Shown: positions 1 through 10,680, numbered from the stretch's first letter. The stretch is 64,000 nt of DNA from Azonexus sp. (GCF_030824335.1 NZ_JAVBXX010000014.1:79578-143577); one strand, 5' to 3'. Numbers and translations are program-made. The notes: a model not told the origin generated them from the letters alone.

Positions 1-429
1 ATGCGGTGCGGCCGCAGCGATGGTTTCCCGTTGGCGAGCCCGCAAATCGGCCGACAGATCGAGAATGGCATAGCGCTCCGGCAGTTGTTGGCGACGCTCC
101 AGATCAAGCAGCAAATCGGCCGCCAAACGCCCGGAACCCGCGCCAACTTCGATAATCGACGGGGCAGAAAGCTGCATGATTTGGCCAAGCTGATTGGCCA
201 GCGCCTGACCGAACAAGGCGGTCATTTCCGGGGCGGTGACGAAATCGCCGGCCGAACCGAATTTGCGCGCGCCGGCGGCGTAATAGCCAAGACCCGGGGT
301 ATACAGCACTTGCTCCATGAAGTCGGCAAAGGAAACCCAGCCATCGTGCAGCAGAATTTTCTGCCGGATGGCATCGCTCAGGTTTTGGCTATGGGCCAGC
401 GCATCGGCATCGGGAAGAGGTAATTGCAT
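1..429 (-). CDS. SAM-dependent methyltransferase, MidA/DUF185 family (3' part missing)
   Basis: The first 143 codons of a minus-strand gene run off the left edge of the window. The start is the ATG at 429 (MQLPLPDADALAHS). Visible features are GLGYYAAGARKFG, GDFVTAPEMTALFGQALANQ and the SAM-binding motif IEVGAGSGRLAADLL. These are typical of the MidA/NDUFAF7 family (DUF185); the mitochondrial member methylates an arginine in respiratory complex I, while the bacterial role is poorly defined. The family runs to about 380-400 residues, so roughly two thirds of the gene is outside the window. It is divergent from the FIST gene, with 87 bases between them. The family call is firm; the substrate is unknown. 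Confidence 0.88.
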   Translation of the reverse strand, partial: MQLPLPDADALAHSQNLSDAIRQKILLHDGWVSFADFMEQVLYTPGLGYYAAGARKFGSAGDFVTAPEMTALFGQALANQLGQIMQLSAPSIIEVGAGSGRLAADLLLDLERRQQLPERYAILDLSADLRARQRETIAAAAPH

Positions 430-516
430 GGTTAGCCCGGAAAATCCCGAATTTTAGCGCGTCGACCGCCACGACGCGGGACGGTATGCTATTTTTACCA
501 GATTAGGGGAGCATCC

Positions 517-1671
517 ATGAAAATCAGACAATCGATCGTTCGCAATCTGGCCGGCCTTGAGGAAATCCAAGACTGCTTTGGTGATATCAAGCCAAACCTG
601 ATTCTGCTATTTGGTGCAATCGACCATTTCCAGCCGGATGGCGTGGTTAGCCGTCTGCCAAGCTTGTTCCCCGACGCCAATATCGTTGGCTGTTCGACGG
701 CGGGCGAAATTACGGCCGAAGGTGTTGATGACGGTACTTGCGTTATTTCTGCCATCGAATTTGCCAACACCGTGTTCACTTGCGCCAGCACGCCCCTGAA
801 CAGCATGGATGATTCCTTTGCCGCTGGCGTTCGCCTCGGCCAGGCCATTGCTGCACTTGATCTCAAGGCAGTCTTGCTCTTCGGTCCGGGGGTCCAGATC
901 AATGGGAGCGCGCTGGTTGATGGCATGACCAGCATCATTGGCAGCGCGGTAACCATCACCGGCGGACTGGCCGGCGACGGCGGGGCATTCCAGCAGACAT
1001 TCACCGTCGGTACCGACGGTATCAGTGACCATCACATCGTCGCGATCGGATTGAGCGGCGATCATCTCCGACTCGGCCACGGCTCCTTTGGCGGCTGGGA
1101 AGCGTTTGGACCGGCACGCAAGGTCACGCGCTGTGCCGGGAACATCCTTTACGAACTTGATGGCGAACCCGCGCTAGGTGTCTACAAGCGCTACCTCGGC
1201 GATCACGCCAGCGGACTTCCGGCCTCCGGTCTGCTTTTCCCCTTTGCCATGCTGGGCGAAGACCACAATGCCATCGGCCTGATCCGTACCATTCTTGCGG
1301 TGGATGAATCGCAAGGCAGCCTGACGCTGGCGGGCGAAATCAACGCCAACGGTTATCTCAAACTGATGCACGCCAGCACAGACAAGTTGGTCAACGGTGC
1401 CGAATCGGCGGCCGAGTTGGCCAGCAAATCGGTGGCCGGTATGTCTGGCAGCCGGGGGGAGCAACTGGCCATCCTGGTCAGTTGTGTTGGCCGCAAACTG
1501 GTTATGGGAAACCGGGTCGATGAGGAAGTCGAAGCGGTTGGCGAGGTGCTTGGTCAGGATGCCATACTGACTGGCTTCTATTCCTATGGCGAAATCAGCC
1601 CCTTTACGCCAGGCGCTGCCTGTAAATTGCACAATCAGACAATGACCATCACCTGCCTGAGTGAGGACTGA
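517..1671 (+). CDS. FIST domain sensory protein
   Basis: A 384-residue soluble protein without signal peptide or membrane segments. It has the FIST_N pattern (IVGCSTAGEITAEGV near 60; GGLAGDGGAF near 150) and a C-terminal FIST_C part ending in GFYSYGEISPF. FIST domains are described as small-ligand, possibly amino acid, sensing modules linked to signal transduction. The ATG at 517 follows a GGGGAG ribosome site. The hybrid kinase gene starts 12 bases after the stop, so the two are almost certainly co-transcribed, and the FIST protein probably acts as input partner for that kinase. The ligand cannot be read from the sequence. Confidence 0.9.
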   Translation: MKIRQSIVRNLAGLEEIQDCFGDIKPNLILLFGAIDHFQPDGVVSRLPSLFPDANIVGCSTAGEITAEGVDDGTCVISAIEFANTVFTCASTPLNSMDDSFAAGVRLGQAIAALDLKAVLLFGPGVQINGSALVDGMTSIIGSAVTITGGLAGDGGAFQQTFTVGTDGISDHHIVAIGLSGDHLRLGHGSFGGWEAFGPARKVTRCAGNILYELDGEPALGVYKRYLGDHASGLPASGLLFPFAMLGEDHNAIGLIRTILAVDESQGSLTLAGEINANGYLKLMHASTDKLVNGAESAAELASKSVAGMSGSRGEQLAILVSCVGRKLVMGNRVDEEVEAVGEVLGQDAILTGFYSYGEISPFTPGAACKLHNQTMTITCLSED

Positions 1672-1683
1672 GGCAACAAGCGC

Positions 1684-4600
1684 ATGCAAAAGGGCCTTCT
1701 TCGGCAGTTGAAACGCACAGTTGGCATCGCCGACGAGGCGCAACTCAACGCATTGCTCAGTCAGCTCCCTGAATTGGCCGCCGTTTCCAGCCCGGAAGTG
1801 CGTAGCCTGCTTGAAGGATTTGCCGCGTTGCTGGAACGTGTGGATGGCAGCTACGCTCAATACGAGCGGGATCTCGAACTGCGCACACGCAGTCTGGAAC
1901 TCTCTTCAGCCGAACTTTCGGGGGCCAATGACCAGTTGCGCCACGAATTGGCATCGCGCGAGGAAGCCTTGCGGGCGCTACGCGAGACGCTGGCAGACCT
2001 CCATACCGACAGTGGGAAATCCCAATATATCGAGGAAGACATCAGCGCACTTTCGCGGCGCATCGGCGAGCTCGTTGCTGAAAGCCGAAAAGGGCGCAGG
2101 GAACTGGCCAATCAGAAATTCGCGCTGGATCAGCACGCCATCGTCAGCATCACCGACTGCTCAGGCAAGATCGTTTATGCCAATGATCGCTTCTGCGCGA
2201 TCAGTGGCTATACGCAGGAAGAGTTGCTCGGCGGGACGCATCGAATTGTTAACTCCGGCGTTCATCCGACAAGTTTCTTTACCGACATGTGGCAGACCAT
2301 CTGCAGCGGCGAGGTCTGGCAAGGCGAAATTTGCAATCGCGCCAAAAATGGCAGGGCATATTGGGTCAATGCCAGCATTGTTCCCTTGCTCGATGCCGAT
2401 GGATTACCGACGCAGTACATCGGAATTCGTACTGACATCACCGACCGCAAGCAGATGGAAGCCCAGATTTCCGAACAACTGCAACTGGTCGAAGCGCTGA
2501 TTGAAACCATACCGCTGCCTTTGTACCTGAAGGATACGACAGGGCATTACCTGCGCATCAACCGGGCTTTCGAGATTTTCTTCGGGGTCGACCGCACGAA
2601 ATTGATCGGACATACCATCAGAGAATTGATGTCTGCCGAAGATGCCGCCTTGCACATCGAAAGAGATCATGAACTTCTGGCGCGGGGAGGGACGCAAACC
2701 TACGAGGTGACGCTGAACCTGAACGATGGCACCCAGCACGATGCGATTTACCGCAAGGCCTTGTTACGCCGTGCCGATGGCAGCGTAATCGGTTTGCTCG
2801 GAACGGTCATCGACATCACCGAACGCAAACGGGCCGAAGCCGAGCTTCTGTTGGCCAAAGATGCCGCCGAGTCTGCCAGCCGGGCGAAGAGTGAGTTCCT
2901 GGCCAACATGAGCCACGAAATTCGTACGCCAATGAACGGCGTCATCGGCATGACGGAATTGGCACTCGATACAGCGTTGACCGAAGAGCAGCGCGACTAT
3001 CTCAATATCATCAAGTCATCCGGCGAGTCACTGCTTACCATCATCAACGACATCCTCGATTTTTCCAAAATCGAAGCCGGCAAACTGCTGGTTGAAAGTA
3101 TTTCCTTCGATCTGCATCGCGTCATTGCCGAAACCCTGAAGAACCTGGCCCTGCGAGCACACGAGAAGAACCTGGAGTTGGTCAGCGAAATCCTGCCCGA
3201 TGTTCCGGTCAACGTGCTGGGCGACCCCAATCGCATCCGTCAGGTCTTGATCAATCTGGTGGGCAATGCGATCAAGTTTACCGAGACCGGGGAAATCTCC
3301 CTGCGCACCCAGGTCAGTTATCGCGCCGACACGCAGATTTGTCTGCATATCGCTGTGAGCGATACGGGAATTGGTATCTCGCAGGATAAACAGCAGCAGA
3401 TTTTTGATGCTTTTTCGCAGGAAGATACGTCGACCACCCGAAAATACGGTGGCACAGGGCTTGGCCTCTCCATTTCACGCCGCCTCGTTGAACTGATGGG
3501 TGGCAACATGTGGCTGGAAAGTGTGCCGGGAAATGGCAGCACCTTTCATTTCACCGTCGAACTGGCACAGGATTTCAATCCGCCCCGCCAATTCACCCAG
3601 CCGGTTGGCCTGCAAGGGCGCAACATCCTCATCGTCGACGACAATGCCACCAATCGCCGGGTACTGGCCGGACTATTGGCCGGTTGGGATATGCATACAG
3701 TCAGCGCCGCCTCCGGACAGGAAGCGATTTGCTGTGTCGAAACGTGTACCCAGCCCTTCGATTGCATCATTCTTGATGCCCATATGCCGGAAATGGATGG
3801 CTACATGCTGGCCGCCAACCTGAAGGCCCGTTGGCCGAATCTCCCGCCGATGCTGATGCTGTCTTCCGGCGCCATGCGCGGCGATGCCTTGCGCTGCCAG
3901 GAAGTCGGCATTGCCGGTTTTTTCAGCAAGCCAATCTCCTCGCAGGAGTTGCTGACTGCGCTCTGCCGGGTGTTCGATCTTTGCCGCGATGCTGACTCGA
4001 TCCCACCCAAACATCTGGTCACCCGACATGCCCTGCGTGAGCTTCAGCGCAGTCTCGACATCCTTTTGGTCGAAGATCATGTCACCAACCAGAAACTTGC
4101 ACTCAGTCTGCTCGCGAAGTGGGGGCACCGGACCACACTTGCGGTCAACGGGCTGGAAGCCGTGAATATGGCAGCCGAGCATCGCTATGACCTGATCCTG
4201 ATGGATATGCAAATGCCGATCATGGGTGGTATCGAAGCCACCCGGATGATCCGGACCCAGGAATCGGCCGCGGGCAATGGCCACGTCCCGATTATCGCCA
4301 TGACGGCTGCCGCCACCAGTGACGATCAAGCTGCCTGCCTTGAGGCGGGGATGGACGACTATCTTGCCAAGCCGATCAAGACCAAGCTGCTACTCGAGAA
4401 ATTGCTCAATTTAGGGGGGCACGATGCGCTACCCGAGACATCAACAAGTTTCGATTATGCGCAGGCACTGCGCAGCGCAGACCGCGAAACCGTCGAAATC
4501 ATTGCCGGCGTTTTTCTCGCAACCTGGGAGCGCGACTTGATCCGCATGCGCGAAGGTCTGGCACAAGGCGATCTGGCACTGGTCGAGCGAACCGCACACA

Positions 4601-4782
4601 GTTTCCGCGGATCGCTAGCCGCCTTCGCCGCCGAACCGGCAAGCCAACTTTCCGGGGACATCGAGACATCTTCCCGCCAGGGTAACGTGGAGGGTCTCGG
4701 GGGTTTAATCAACTTGCTGGCAGAAGAAATTCACTTACTTGCGCCACATCTTCAAGCCGTCAATGATCGCCTCTCAGGGTAA
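1684..4782 (+). CDS. Hybrid sensor histidine kinase (PAS-PAS-HisKA-HATPase-REC-REC-Hpt)
   Basis: A 1032-residue protein with no obvious membrane segment. Order of parts: a helical, probably coiled-coil region (about 50-145); PAS 1 (about 150-255, ending in DITDRKQ); PAS 2 (about 265-380, ending in DITERKR); HisKA with phospho-acceptor His411 in [12 protein letters not shown]; HATPase (N box, DTGIGIS and GGTGLGL motifs, 510-640); receiver 1 with Asp698 in [11 protein letters not shown]; receiver 2 with Asp841 in [11 protein letters not shown]; and a C-terminal Hpt domain with His972 in [12 protein letters not shown] full internal His-Asp-His relay is therefore possible, but no separate output regulator gene is adjacent. 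It lies 12 bases downstream of the FIST gene, which suggests a cytoplasmic sensing pair. The signal is unknown. Confidence 0.93.
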   Translation: MQKGLLRQLKRTVGIADEAQLNALLSQLPELAAVSSPEVRSLLEGFAALLERVDGSYAQYERDLELRTRSLELSSAELSGANDQLRHELASREEALRALRETLADLHTDSGKSQYIEEDISALSRRIGELVAESRKGRRELANQKFALDQHAIVSITDCSGKIVYANDRFCAISGYTQEELLGGTHRIVNSGVHPTSFFTDMWQTICSGEVWQGEICNRAKNGRAYWVNASIVPLLDADGLPTQYIGIRTDITDRKQMEAQISEQLQLVEALIETIPLPLYLKDTTGHYLRINRAFEIFFGVDRTKLIGHTIRELMSAEDAALHIERDHELLARGGTQTYEVTLNLNDGTQHDAIYRKALLRRADGSVIGLLGTVIDITERKRAEAELLLAKDAAESASRAKSEFLANMSHEIRTPMNGVIGMTELALDTALTEEQRDYLNIIKSSGESLLTIINDILDFSKIEAGKLLVESISFDLHRVIAETLKNLALRAHEKNLELVSEILPDVPVNVLGDPNRIRQVLINLVGNAIKFTETGEISLRTQVSYRADTQICLHIAVSDTGIGISQDKQQQIFDAFSQEDTSTTRKYGGTGLGLSISRRLVELMGGNMWLESVPGNGSTFHFTVELAQDFNPPRQFTQPVGLQGRNILIVDDNATNRRVLAGLLAGWDMHTVSAASGQEAICCVETCTQPFDCIILDAHMPEMDGYMLAANLKARWPNLPPMLMLSSGAMRGDALRCQEVGIAGFFSKPISSQELLTALCRVFDLCRDADSIPPKHLVTRHALRELQRSLDILLVEDHVTNQKLALSLLAKWGHRTTLAVNGLEAVNMAAEHRYDLILMDMQMPIMGGIEATRMIRTQESAAGNGHVPIIAMTAAATSDDQAACLEAGMDDYLAKPIKTKLLLEKLLNLGGHDALPETSTSFDYAQALRSADRETVEIIAGVFLATWERDLIRMREGLAQGDLALVERTAHSFRGSLAAFAAEPASQLSGDIETSSRQGNVEGLGGLINLLAEEIHLLAPHLQAVNDRLSG

Positions 4783-4845
4783 ACTGGCGCGCTTTTACCG
4801 GATAATCCCTTTTGTGCCGTCTTTCGGCACGAATTCCTTGCGCTC

Positions 4846-5709
4846 ATGACTACCTCGAATACCCTGCAAAAGCTCCGCAAATACCTGGAAGGCCGTACCG
4901 GCAAGGCCATCATGGACTACAACATGATCGAGGATGGAGACACCATTCTCGTCTGCTGTTCCGGCGGCAAGGACTCCTACACGCTGCTGGCCATGTTGAT
5001 GGCACTGCAGCAGCGGGCACCGGTGAAATTTCGCCTGATCGCGATGAATCTCGACCAGAAACAGCCCGGTTTCCCGGCCGATGTGCTGCCCAACTATTTC
5101 GCCTCGATCGGTATCGAACACCACATCGTCGAGGCCGACACCTACTCGGTGGTCAAGGACAAGATACCGGAAGGCAAGACCACCTGCTCACTGTGCTCCC
5201 GACTGCGTCGGGGCATCATTTACCGTACAGCCAAGGAACTGGGCGCGAACAAGATTGCCCTCGGCCATCACCGGGACGACATGGTGCACACGCTATTTCT
5301 GAACATGCTGTTCGGCGGAAAGCTGAAGGCCATGCCGCCAAAACTGGTCACCGATGACAAAGCCCATATCGTCATTCGGCCACTGGCTTATTGTGCAGAA
5401 GCCGATATTGCCAAATTTGCCCGCGGCATGGAATTCCCGATCATTCCCTGCAATTTGTGTGGCTCGCAAGAAAATCTTCAGCGCCAGAAGATCAAGGAAA
5501 TGATGCATGACTGGGACAAGCGCTATCCCGGCCGGACCGAGGCAGTGTTCACCGCGCTGCAAAACGTTGTACCTTCTCACCTCGGCGATAATGGGCTGTT
5601 CGATTTCCGGAACCTGACACTGGATACACCGGTAGAGGAGGGTGATATCGCTTTCGACAGTCCGGAAATGCCAATCAGCGGCACAATCCCGATCAGTACG
5701 TTGGGATAG
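4846..5709 (+). CDS. ttcA: tRNA 2-thiocytidine(32) synthetase TtcA
   Basis: A 287-residue PP-loop ATPase that adenylates and thiolates cytidine 32 of certain tRNAs, using an iron-sulfur cluster. The PP-loop SGGKDS is at 39-44, the conserved CSLC pair at Cys114 and Cys117, and a third cysteine region (PCNLCGSQ) near 203, all as in characterised TtcA. The length is usual for the family. It starts 63 bases after the hybrid kinase stop and may be read from the same message or from its own promoter. Confidence 0.96.
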   Translation: MTTSNTLQKLRKYLEGRTGKAIMDYNMIEDGDTILVCCSGGKDSYTLLAMLMALQQRAPVKFRLIAMNLDQKQPGFPADVLPNYFASIGIEHHIVEADTYSVVKDKIPEGKTTCSLCSRLRRGIIYRTAKELGANKIALGHHRDDMVHTLFLNMLFGGKLKAMPPKLVTDDKAHIVIRPLAYCAEADIAKFARGMEFPIIPCNLCGSQENLQRQKIKEMMHDWDKRYPGRTEAVFTALQNVVPSHLGDNGLFDFRNLTLDTPVEEGDIAFDSPEMPISGTIPISTLG

Positions 5710-5731
5710 CAAAAATGCCGGCGCTTCATCT

Positions 5732-5737
5732 TATAAT
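5732..5737 (+). promoter_or_regulatory. Possible -10 element upstream of the FHA gene
   Basis: A perfect TATAAT lies 29 bases before the ATG of the cyclase/FHA gene in the short gap after ttcA. No convincing -35 hexamer is seen at 16-18 bases upstream, so this is only a candidate. Confidence 0.35.
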
Positions 5738-5766
5738 CAGCCATCTAACGAACTGATCCAACTTCC

Positions 5767-6663
5767 ATGAACGCGCCACACCCGTTTCCCGTGATGATGG
5801 TTGCCGACGTGACCGGCAGCGCGTCACTCCATCAACGTCTTGATGAACAAGAGGCCGAGCGGGCCATTGAGCGCTGCATCAAGCGCATGACACGCTCCAT
5901 CGAAGCCGGCGGTGGTCATCTACTGCAAGTCGCCGGCGATGAATTGCTGGCGAGTTTTGCTTCTGCCGAGGAGGCCTGCCACGCAGCCATCGACATGCAA
6001 CAACGCATCGCTGACTTGCCTCCGGTCTCCGGCCATACACTGTGTATTCGCGTAGCCTTGCACGAGAACGACAGCAGGGTAGTGGACCAGATGGCTAGCC
6101 CACTCAAACTGGCCACGCTGATGCGCATTGCCAGCCTGGCCGAAGGTACGCAGATTCTCTGCAGTACACAGGTGGCCGACACCCTGGCCCATAGCCTTGC
6201 GATACGTACGGCGCCTAAACAGGAACTCGGCAAGCTTCAGGAAGATGACAATACGATCGAATTGATCCAGGTATTGTGGTCTGCAAATGCAAGCAATAGC
6301 CAATCCCGGCAATCCGGCGAATCCGAGCGCAGAAAAAATTCATTACGCTTGCTTTATCGCGGCAAGACCTTCCGGATCGACGAAAAAAGCCCGGTACTTA
6401 CCTTGGGACGTGACACGACATGTAGTCTGATGATTGATGATCGCAAGGTATCGCGCACCCATGCCCGCATCGAACAGCGCGCTGACGGATTCTATCTGGT
6501 CGATACCAGTACCAATGGCAGCTTTCTCAGCATGCTCGACGGACAGGAAATACTGGTCAGACGTTACGAAGTATTGTTGGCGGGTAGCGGACTGATTTGC
6601 TTTGGCAGTTCAGCCAACGATCCGGCCGCAGCGCGTCTGGAATTTGAACATTACCTGAAATGA
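5767..6663 (+). CDS. Class III nucleotidyl cyclase-like domain fused to FHA domain
   Basis: A 298-residue cytoplasmic protein. Residues about 8-165 resemble the class III adenylate/guanylate cyclase fold (MVADVTGSASLHQRL at the N-terminus, AGDELLASFASAEEA near 60). Residues about 195-290 are an FHA phosphothreonine-binding domain (LTLGRDTTCSLMIDDRKVSR, then DTSTNGSF). The first metal-binding aspartate position (ADVTG) is kept, but the second region reads GDELLASF, so catalytic activity is uncertain. Such fusions may link phosphoprotein binding to nucleotide signalling. It is convergent with hprK, 21 bases away. Confidence 0.8.
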   Translation: MNAPHPFPVMMVADVTGSASLHQRLDEQEAERAIERCIKRMTRSIEAGGGHLLQVAGDELLASFASAEEACHAAIDMQQRIADLPPVSGHTLCIRVALHENDSRVVDQMASPLKLATLMRIASLAEGTQILCSTQVADTLAHSLAIRTAPKQELGKLQEDDNTIELIQVLWSANASNSQSRQSGESERRKNSLRLLYRGKTFRIDEKSPVLTLGRDTTCSLMIDDRKVSRTHARIEQRADGFYLVDTSTNGSFLSMLDGQEILVRRYEVLLAGSGLICFGSSANDPAAARLEFEHYLK

Positions 6664-6684
6664 TATTTGCCTGAACATTGGATA

Positions 6685-7620
6685 TCAGGCGTCTTCCTCG
6701 TTCATCATCCGGCTTTGCCGTTCAACAAAATCCTGCATGCTGTCGATCCCGCGGAACTGCAGGATGGTGTTACGCACGGCGGCTTCCAGCAAGACCGCCA
6801 GATTGCGCCCGGCCGCAACCGGGATAACCACTTTGCGTATCGGAACGCCGAGGACTTCCTGAGTCTGTGCATCAAGTGGCAAACGAGGCGCATCCGCTGA
6901 AGATAGGGTTTTCTGCAGATGGACGATGAGCTTCAGTTTCATTTTCCGGCGCGATGCTGTCTCACCGAAGATCGTCCGGATATTGAGCAAGCCCAAACCC
7001 CGCACTTCAAGGAAATCACGCAACATGCCGGGGCAGCGCCCTTCGATGGTCGTCGGCGCAATCCGCGCCATCTCGACCACATCGTCGGCCACCAGGCCGT
7101 GCCCTCGGGAAATCAACTCCAGCGCCAGTTCGGATTTACCGACACCGGAATCACCGGTAATCAGCACCCCCATGCCCAGTACATCCATGAATACGCCATG
7201 CAAACTGATCGTATCCGCCAAGCGCGAAGACAAATAAATACGCAGATGATCAATAACTGCCGAACAGTGTTTCGGCGAAAGGATCAGCGGAACATCGGCC
7301 GACATGCATGATGCAACCACAAAATCGGGCGGCTTTAACCCATCGGCAACAATCATCGCCGGGGTTTTTGCCGAAAGCAGATCGCTGAACATCTGGCTGA
7401 AACGTCGTTCGCCGATGCGCATCGCCCAGTCATACTCCGCCTGCCCCATGACCTGGAGGCGCTCGGGATGAACGATATTGATGTGACCGACTACATCGGC
7501 CCCGTAATTACTCGCGGCCTTTAGTTCTATGCGCCGATCGGTACGCTGTCCGACCGTCCAGTTGAACAACAGCTTTTCGCGATTGTCCTGATATAACTGC
7601 TCCAGACTGATGTGACGCAC
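6685..7620 (-). CDS. hprK: HPr kinase/phosphorylase
   Basis: A bifunctional enzyme that phosphorylates and dephosphorylates Ser46 of HPr. The frame is open to 7803, but homology begins only at the GTG at 7620 (RHISLEQLYQ), giving 311 residues, the usual family length; that start lies 10 bases after the ptsN stop. It has the P-loop GDSGVGKSEL (about 155), the catalytic-region His in LHGVFMDVLG and the HprK signature EVRGLGLLNIRTIFG. It is the last gene of the rpoN-hpf-ptsN-hprK group; rapZ, often next in proteobacteria, is not here. In betaproteobacteria HprK belongs to an incomplete, regulatory PTS. Confidence 0.96.
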   Translation of the reverse strand: MRHISLEQLYQDNREKLLFNWTVGQRTDRRIELKAASNYGADVVGHINIVHPERLQVMGQAEYDWAMRIGERRFSQMFSDLLSAKTPAMIVADGLKPPDFVVASCMSADVPLILSPKHCSAVIDHLRIYLSSRLADTISLHGVFMDVLGMGVLITGDSGVGKSELALELISRGHGLVADDVVEMARIAPTTIEGRCPGMLRDFLEVRGLGLLNIRTIFGETASRRKMKLKLIVHLQKTLSSADAPRLPLDAQTQEVLGVPIRKVVIPVAAGRNLAVLLEAAVRNTILQFRGIDSMQDFVERQSRMMNEEDA

Positions 7621-7630
7621 GAAAGGACAG

Positions 7631-8080
7631 TCAGGCGTTCTGGAACATGGCCAGAACCGCGGCTGCATCCGGCGCCGCCTGCAAAGCTTCGCGGAAAGCG
7701 CGGTCAGAAAAGCGCTGGGCCAACTCTGAAAGGATCTGCAAGTGCTCTTCGGTCGCCTGTTCCGGGACCAGCAAGACAAATAAAAGCACCACAGGACGCC
7801 CATCCGGCGAATCGAACGGAATCGGCGTCGCCAAACGAATCACCGCACCTGCGGCGTGCTTCAGCCCTTTGATACGGCCGTGCGGAATCGCAACACCCTG
7901 ACCAAGCCCGGTCGAGCCGAGTTTTTCACGGGCGAAAAGACTGTCGAATATCAGCGAACGAGACATGCCGAGACGCCCTTCAAACAGCATACCGGCCTGT
8001 TCAAAAACGCGCTTTTTGCTGCTTGCATCCAGATCGAGCAGCACTTGGTCGACAGTCAGAATATTATCTAGAGGGTTCAT
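7631..8080 (-). CDS. ptsN: Nitrogen-regulatory PTS enzyme IIA (EIIA-Ntr)
   Basis: A 149-residue EIIA of the fructose/mannitol type. The phosphorylated histidine is His67 in GVAIPHGRIKGL. The chosen start is the ATG at 8080 (MNPLDNILTVDQ), because the nine residues upstream of it do not look like the family and would run into the terminator at 8095-8122. EIIA-Ntr receives phosphate through EI-Ntr and NPr/HPr and regulates potassium uptake and nitrogen-linked functions. It sits downstream of that terminator, so its level may be lower than that of hpf. Confidence 0.95.
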   Translation of the reverse strand: MNPLDNILTVDQVLLDLDASSKKRVFEQAGMLFEGRLGMSRSLIFDSLFAREKLGSTGLGQGVAIPHGRIKGLKHAAGAVIRLATPIPFDSPDGRPVVLLFVLLVPEQATEEHLQILSELAQRFSDRAFREALQAAPDAAAVLAMFQNA

Positions 8081-8094
8081 GGGAAATGTGAAAC

Positions 8095-8122
8095 GAAAAA
8101 ACCGCACCCACAGGGTGCGGTT
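8095..8122 (-). terminator. Intrinsic terminator between hpf and ptsN
   Basis: On the minus strand a 10-bp stem (AACCGCACCC / GGGTGCGGTT) with a 3-base loop is followed by a run of T. It lies 10 bases after the hpf stop and 15 bases before the ptsN start. It should stop or attenuate transcription coming from rpoN-hpf. Confidence 0.85.
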
Positions 8123-8131
8123 GATCAGGGC

Positions 8132-8455
8132 TTATTCGTCGATATGCATCGACGCCTTTTCGCCACGATGGTGGTCCTGCACCTTCTGCTTGTACTTCTG
8201 AACCTGACGGTCCAGCTTGTCGAACATGGCATCGATGGCAGCGTAAAGATCATCGCCAGACTCTTCTACGTGCATGTCCTTGCCTGGCACATGAACGGTC
8301 ACTTCAGCTTTTTGCTTAAGTTTTTCAACAGAAAGCACAACGCTGACGCCCGTTACCTTGTCGAAGTGACGAATAACCGGGTCGAGCTTGTTGTCGACGT
8401 ACTCACGGAGAGCCGGGGTGACTTCGATGTGATGACCACTGATCTGCAGATTCAT
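8132..8455 (-). CDS. hpf: Ribosome hibernation promoting factor, short form
   Basis: A 107-residue protein of the HPF/YfiA family: N-terminus [40 protein letters not shown] helix, and [19 protein letters not shown]. It lacks the C-terminal extension of long HPF, so it is the short form that helps make 100S ribosome dimers in stationary phase together with RMF. It lies 14 bases after rpoN, the classical position in proteobacteria. Confidence 0.95.
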   Translation of the reverse strand: MNLQISGHHIEVTPALREYVDNKLDPVIRHFDKVTGVSVVLSVEKLKQKAEVTVHVPGKDMHVEESGDDLYAAIDAMFDKLDRQVQKYKQKVQDHHRGEKASMHIDE

Positions 8456-8469
8456 TTTTTCTCCTCTCT

Positions 8470-9921
8470 CTACAGGGTCTTGCGTAAATTGACCGGCGGG
8501 ATGTTGAGCGATTCACGGTATTTGGCGACCGTGCGTCGGGCAACGACGATTCCCTGCTGGCCTAGTATTTCGGATAATTGACTATCCGACAAGGGCTTCT
8601 TGCCATCTTCGGCCGAAATCAACTGCTTGATCAGGGCACGAATGGCCGTGGCAGAACACGCACCACCAGTATCGGTGGAAACATGACTGCCAAAGAAATA
8701 TTTCAATTCGAAGATACCACGCGGCGTTGCCATGTACTTCTGGCTGGTTACCCGGGAGATGGTGGATTCGTGCAAGCCCAGCAGGTCGGCAATCTCGCGC
8801 AGAACCAGCGGCCGCATGGCCACTTCGCCGTGCTCGAAAAACTGACGCTGTCGATCGACAATGGCCTGTGTCACGCGATGAATGGTGTCAAAACGTTGCT
8901 GCACGTTCTTGATCAGCCAGCGCGCCTCCTGCAACTGGCCGGTCATATTCCCATTACCACGACGTTGCCGGGACAGTATCTCGGCGTACAGGCGGTTGAT
9001 ACGCAGACGCGGATAGGCATCCGGATTGATATACGCGGTCCATTTACCCTTGAGCTTTTTGACGATCACATCGGGCGTAATGTAGCGCGCTTCGATCTGC
9101 GAATATGCCGCCGCAGGGCGGGGGTCCAGGCTGGTGATCAGCTCGTGGGCCCCTCTGAGTATTTCATCATCGCATCCGGTCAACCGGCGGATCTTGACAA
9201 AATCGCGCGCGGCAAGCAATTCAAGATGCTTGTCGACAATCGCAAAAGCCAGCGTGCGCTCGGCACAGTCTTCGGCGACTTTCAGTTGCAACATCAGGCA
9301 CTCGCGCAGATCGCGCGCACCGATGCCTATCGGATCAAAGTTCTGGATATGGCGTAGCGCGATTTCCAGCTCTTCAATCTCGATTTCGTATTCCGCCGGC
9401 AAGGTTTCCCAGAGTTCAAGCAGGGGTGCCGACAAATATCCGTCGTCGTTGAGCGCCTCGATCAGGAAACGAACCAAGCTGCGGTCGCGCTCCGACATCT
9501 GGGTCATCCCGAGTTGCCAGGTCAGATGCTCACGTAAACTGATCGTTGCGGCATGACTGTCCTGTGCCTCGTTATCGTCTTCGTCATCACGCCCGGCACC
9601 GGTGAAGGTACCGGCATCGCTGGCCCAACGATCATCGTCAACATCGGATGGTGTCATCGGCGGTTCGCTCGCCGGCTCTTCGTGACTGGTGGAAACTTCT
9701 GCTTCGCTGCTCGGCTTGTCCGGAGAGTCGAACTGCTGTGCTGCCGCATAAGACTCGGCAGGCTGGTCGTCGTCGCGCTCGAGCATTGGATTTTCCAGCA
9801 GGTAACGCTCGATCTCCTGCTGCATTTCCACGGTCGACAATTGCAGAAGCTTGATCGACTGCTGCAATTGCGGCGTCAATGCCAAGTGCTGCGACAGCTT
9901 TAACTGGAGTGCGGGTTTCAT
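8470..9921 (-). CDS. rpoN: RNA polymerase sigma-54 factor
   Basis: A 483-residue sigma-54. The glutamine/leucine-rich region I is at the N-terminus ([20 protein letters not shown]), followed by an acidic region II (about 50-125), the core-binding domain, the helix-turn-helix and the RpoN box [11 protein letters not shown] near the C-terminus. It directs transcription from -24/-12 promoters with enhancer-binding activators. It lies 24 bases after lptB and is followed by hpf. Confidence 0.97.
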   Translation of the reverse strand: MKPALQLKLSQHLALTPQLQQSIKLLQLSTVEMQQEIERYLLENPMLERDDDQPAESYAAAQQFDSPDKPSSEAEVSTSHEEPASEPPMTPSDVDDDRWASDAGTFTGAGRDDEDDNEAQDSHAATISLREHLTWQLGMTQMSERDRSLVRFLIEALNDDGYLSAPLLELWETLPAEYEIEIEELEIALRHIQNFDPIGIGARDLRECLMLQLKVAEDCAERTLAFAIVDKHLELLAARDFVKIRRLTGCDDEILRGAHELITSLDPRPAAAYSQIEARYITPDVIVKKLKGKWTAYINPDAYPRLRINRLYAEILSRQRRGNGNMTGQLQEARWLIKNVQQRFDTIHRVTQAIVDRQRQFFEHGEVAMRPLVLREIADLLGLHESTISRVTSQKYMATPRGIFELKYFFGSHVSTDTGGACSATAIRALIKQLISAEDGKKPLSDSQLSEILGQQGIVVARRTVAKYRESLNIPPVNLRKTL

Positions 9922-9945
9922 CGAATAAATCTTGTCATCGTTTGG

Positions 9946-10680
9946 CTAGAGCCTGAAGTGCTCGCCAAGATAAACCTTGCGGACGCTTTCATTCTCGACG
10001 ATTTCGTCGGGACGCCCTGAGGCCAGAACATGCCCGGCGTTGATAATCACTGCATGATCGCAGATACCGAGGGTTTCACGCACATTGTGATCGGTAATCA
10101 GCACCCCGATACCGCGCTCCTTGAGAAAGCGGATGATTTTCTGGATTTCCAGCACGGCAATCGGGTCGACCCCGGCAAATGGCTCGTCCAGCAGGATAAA
10201 CCGGGGATTGGTTGCCAAGGCACGGGCAATCTCGACCCGCCGCCGTTCACCGCCTGACAGGGCCGCCGCATTGACATGACGGACATGGCTGACATGCAGT
10301 TCAGCCAACAGGTTTTCCAGTCGATCCGACTGCTCGGCAGCAGGCAGCTTCTGCAATTCGAGGACAGCCAGTATGTTTTCCTCGACATTGAGCTTGCGAA
10401 AGATCGAGGCTTCCTGCGGCAGGTAAGAGACACCCAAGCGGGCACGCCGATGCATTGCCTGATGCGTCAGACGCTCGTCATCGATATAGACCTCACCACC
10501 ATCCGCAGCGACCAAGCCGACAATCATGTAAAAACAGGTGGTCTTGCCGGCACCGTTCGGACCAAGCAAACCGACCACTTCACCCGCCTTGACCTCGAAC
10601 GAAACATCTTCGACAACGGTCCGCGCCTTGTAGCGTTTTTTCAGATTGTGAGCGGAAAGGGTCGCAGTCGTCAGGCTCAT
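9946..10680 (-). CDS. lptB: LPS export ABC transporter ATP-binding protein LptB
   Basis: A 244-residue ABC ATPase that powers lipopolysaccharide extraction with LptF/LptG. Walker A is GPNGAGKTT, the signature is [15 protein letters not shown], and Walker B is [13 protein letters not shown]. The C-terminus [19 protein letters not shown] is characteristic of LptB. The start ATG overlaps the recX stop (ATGA). lptC and lptA, which precede lptB in many proteobacteria, are absent here; recX and recA occupy that place. Confidence 0.96.
   Translation of the reverse strand: MSLTTATLSAHNLKKRYKARTVVEDVSFEVKAGEVVGLLGPNGAGKTTCFYMIVGLVAADGGEVYIDDERLTHQAMHRRARLGVSYLPQEASIFRKLNVEENILAVLELQKLPAAEQSDRLENLLAELHVSHVRHVNAAALSGGERRRVEIARALATNPRFILLDEPFAGVDPIAVLEIQKIIRFLKERGIGVLITDHNVRETLGICDHAVIINAGHVLASGRPDEIVENESVRKVYLGEHFRL

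Noticed and set aside
6669..6690. Possible terminator between the convergent FHA and hprK genes
   Set aside because: GCCTGA/TCAGGC can pair, but the stem is only 6 bp and there is no T tract on either side.
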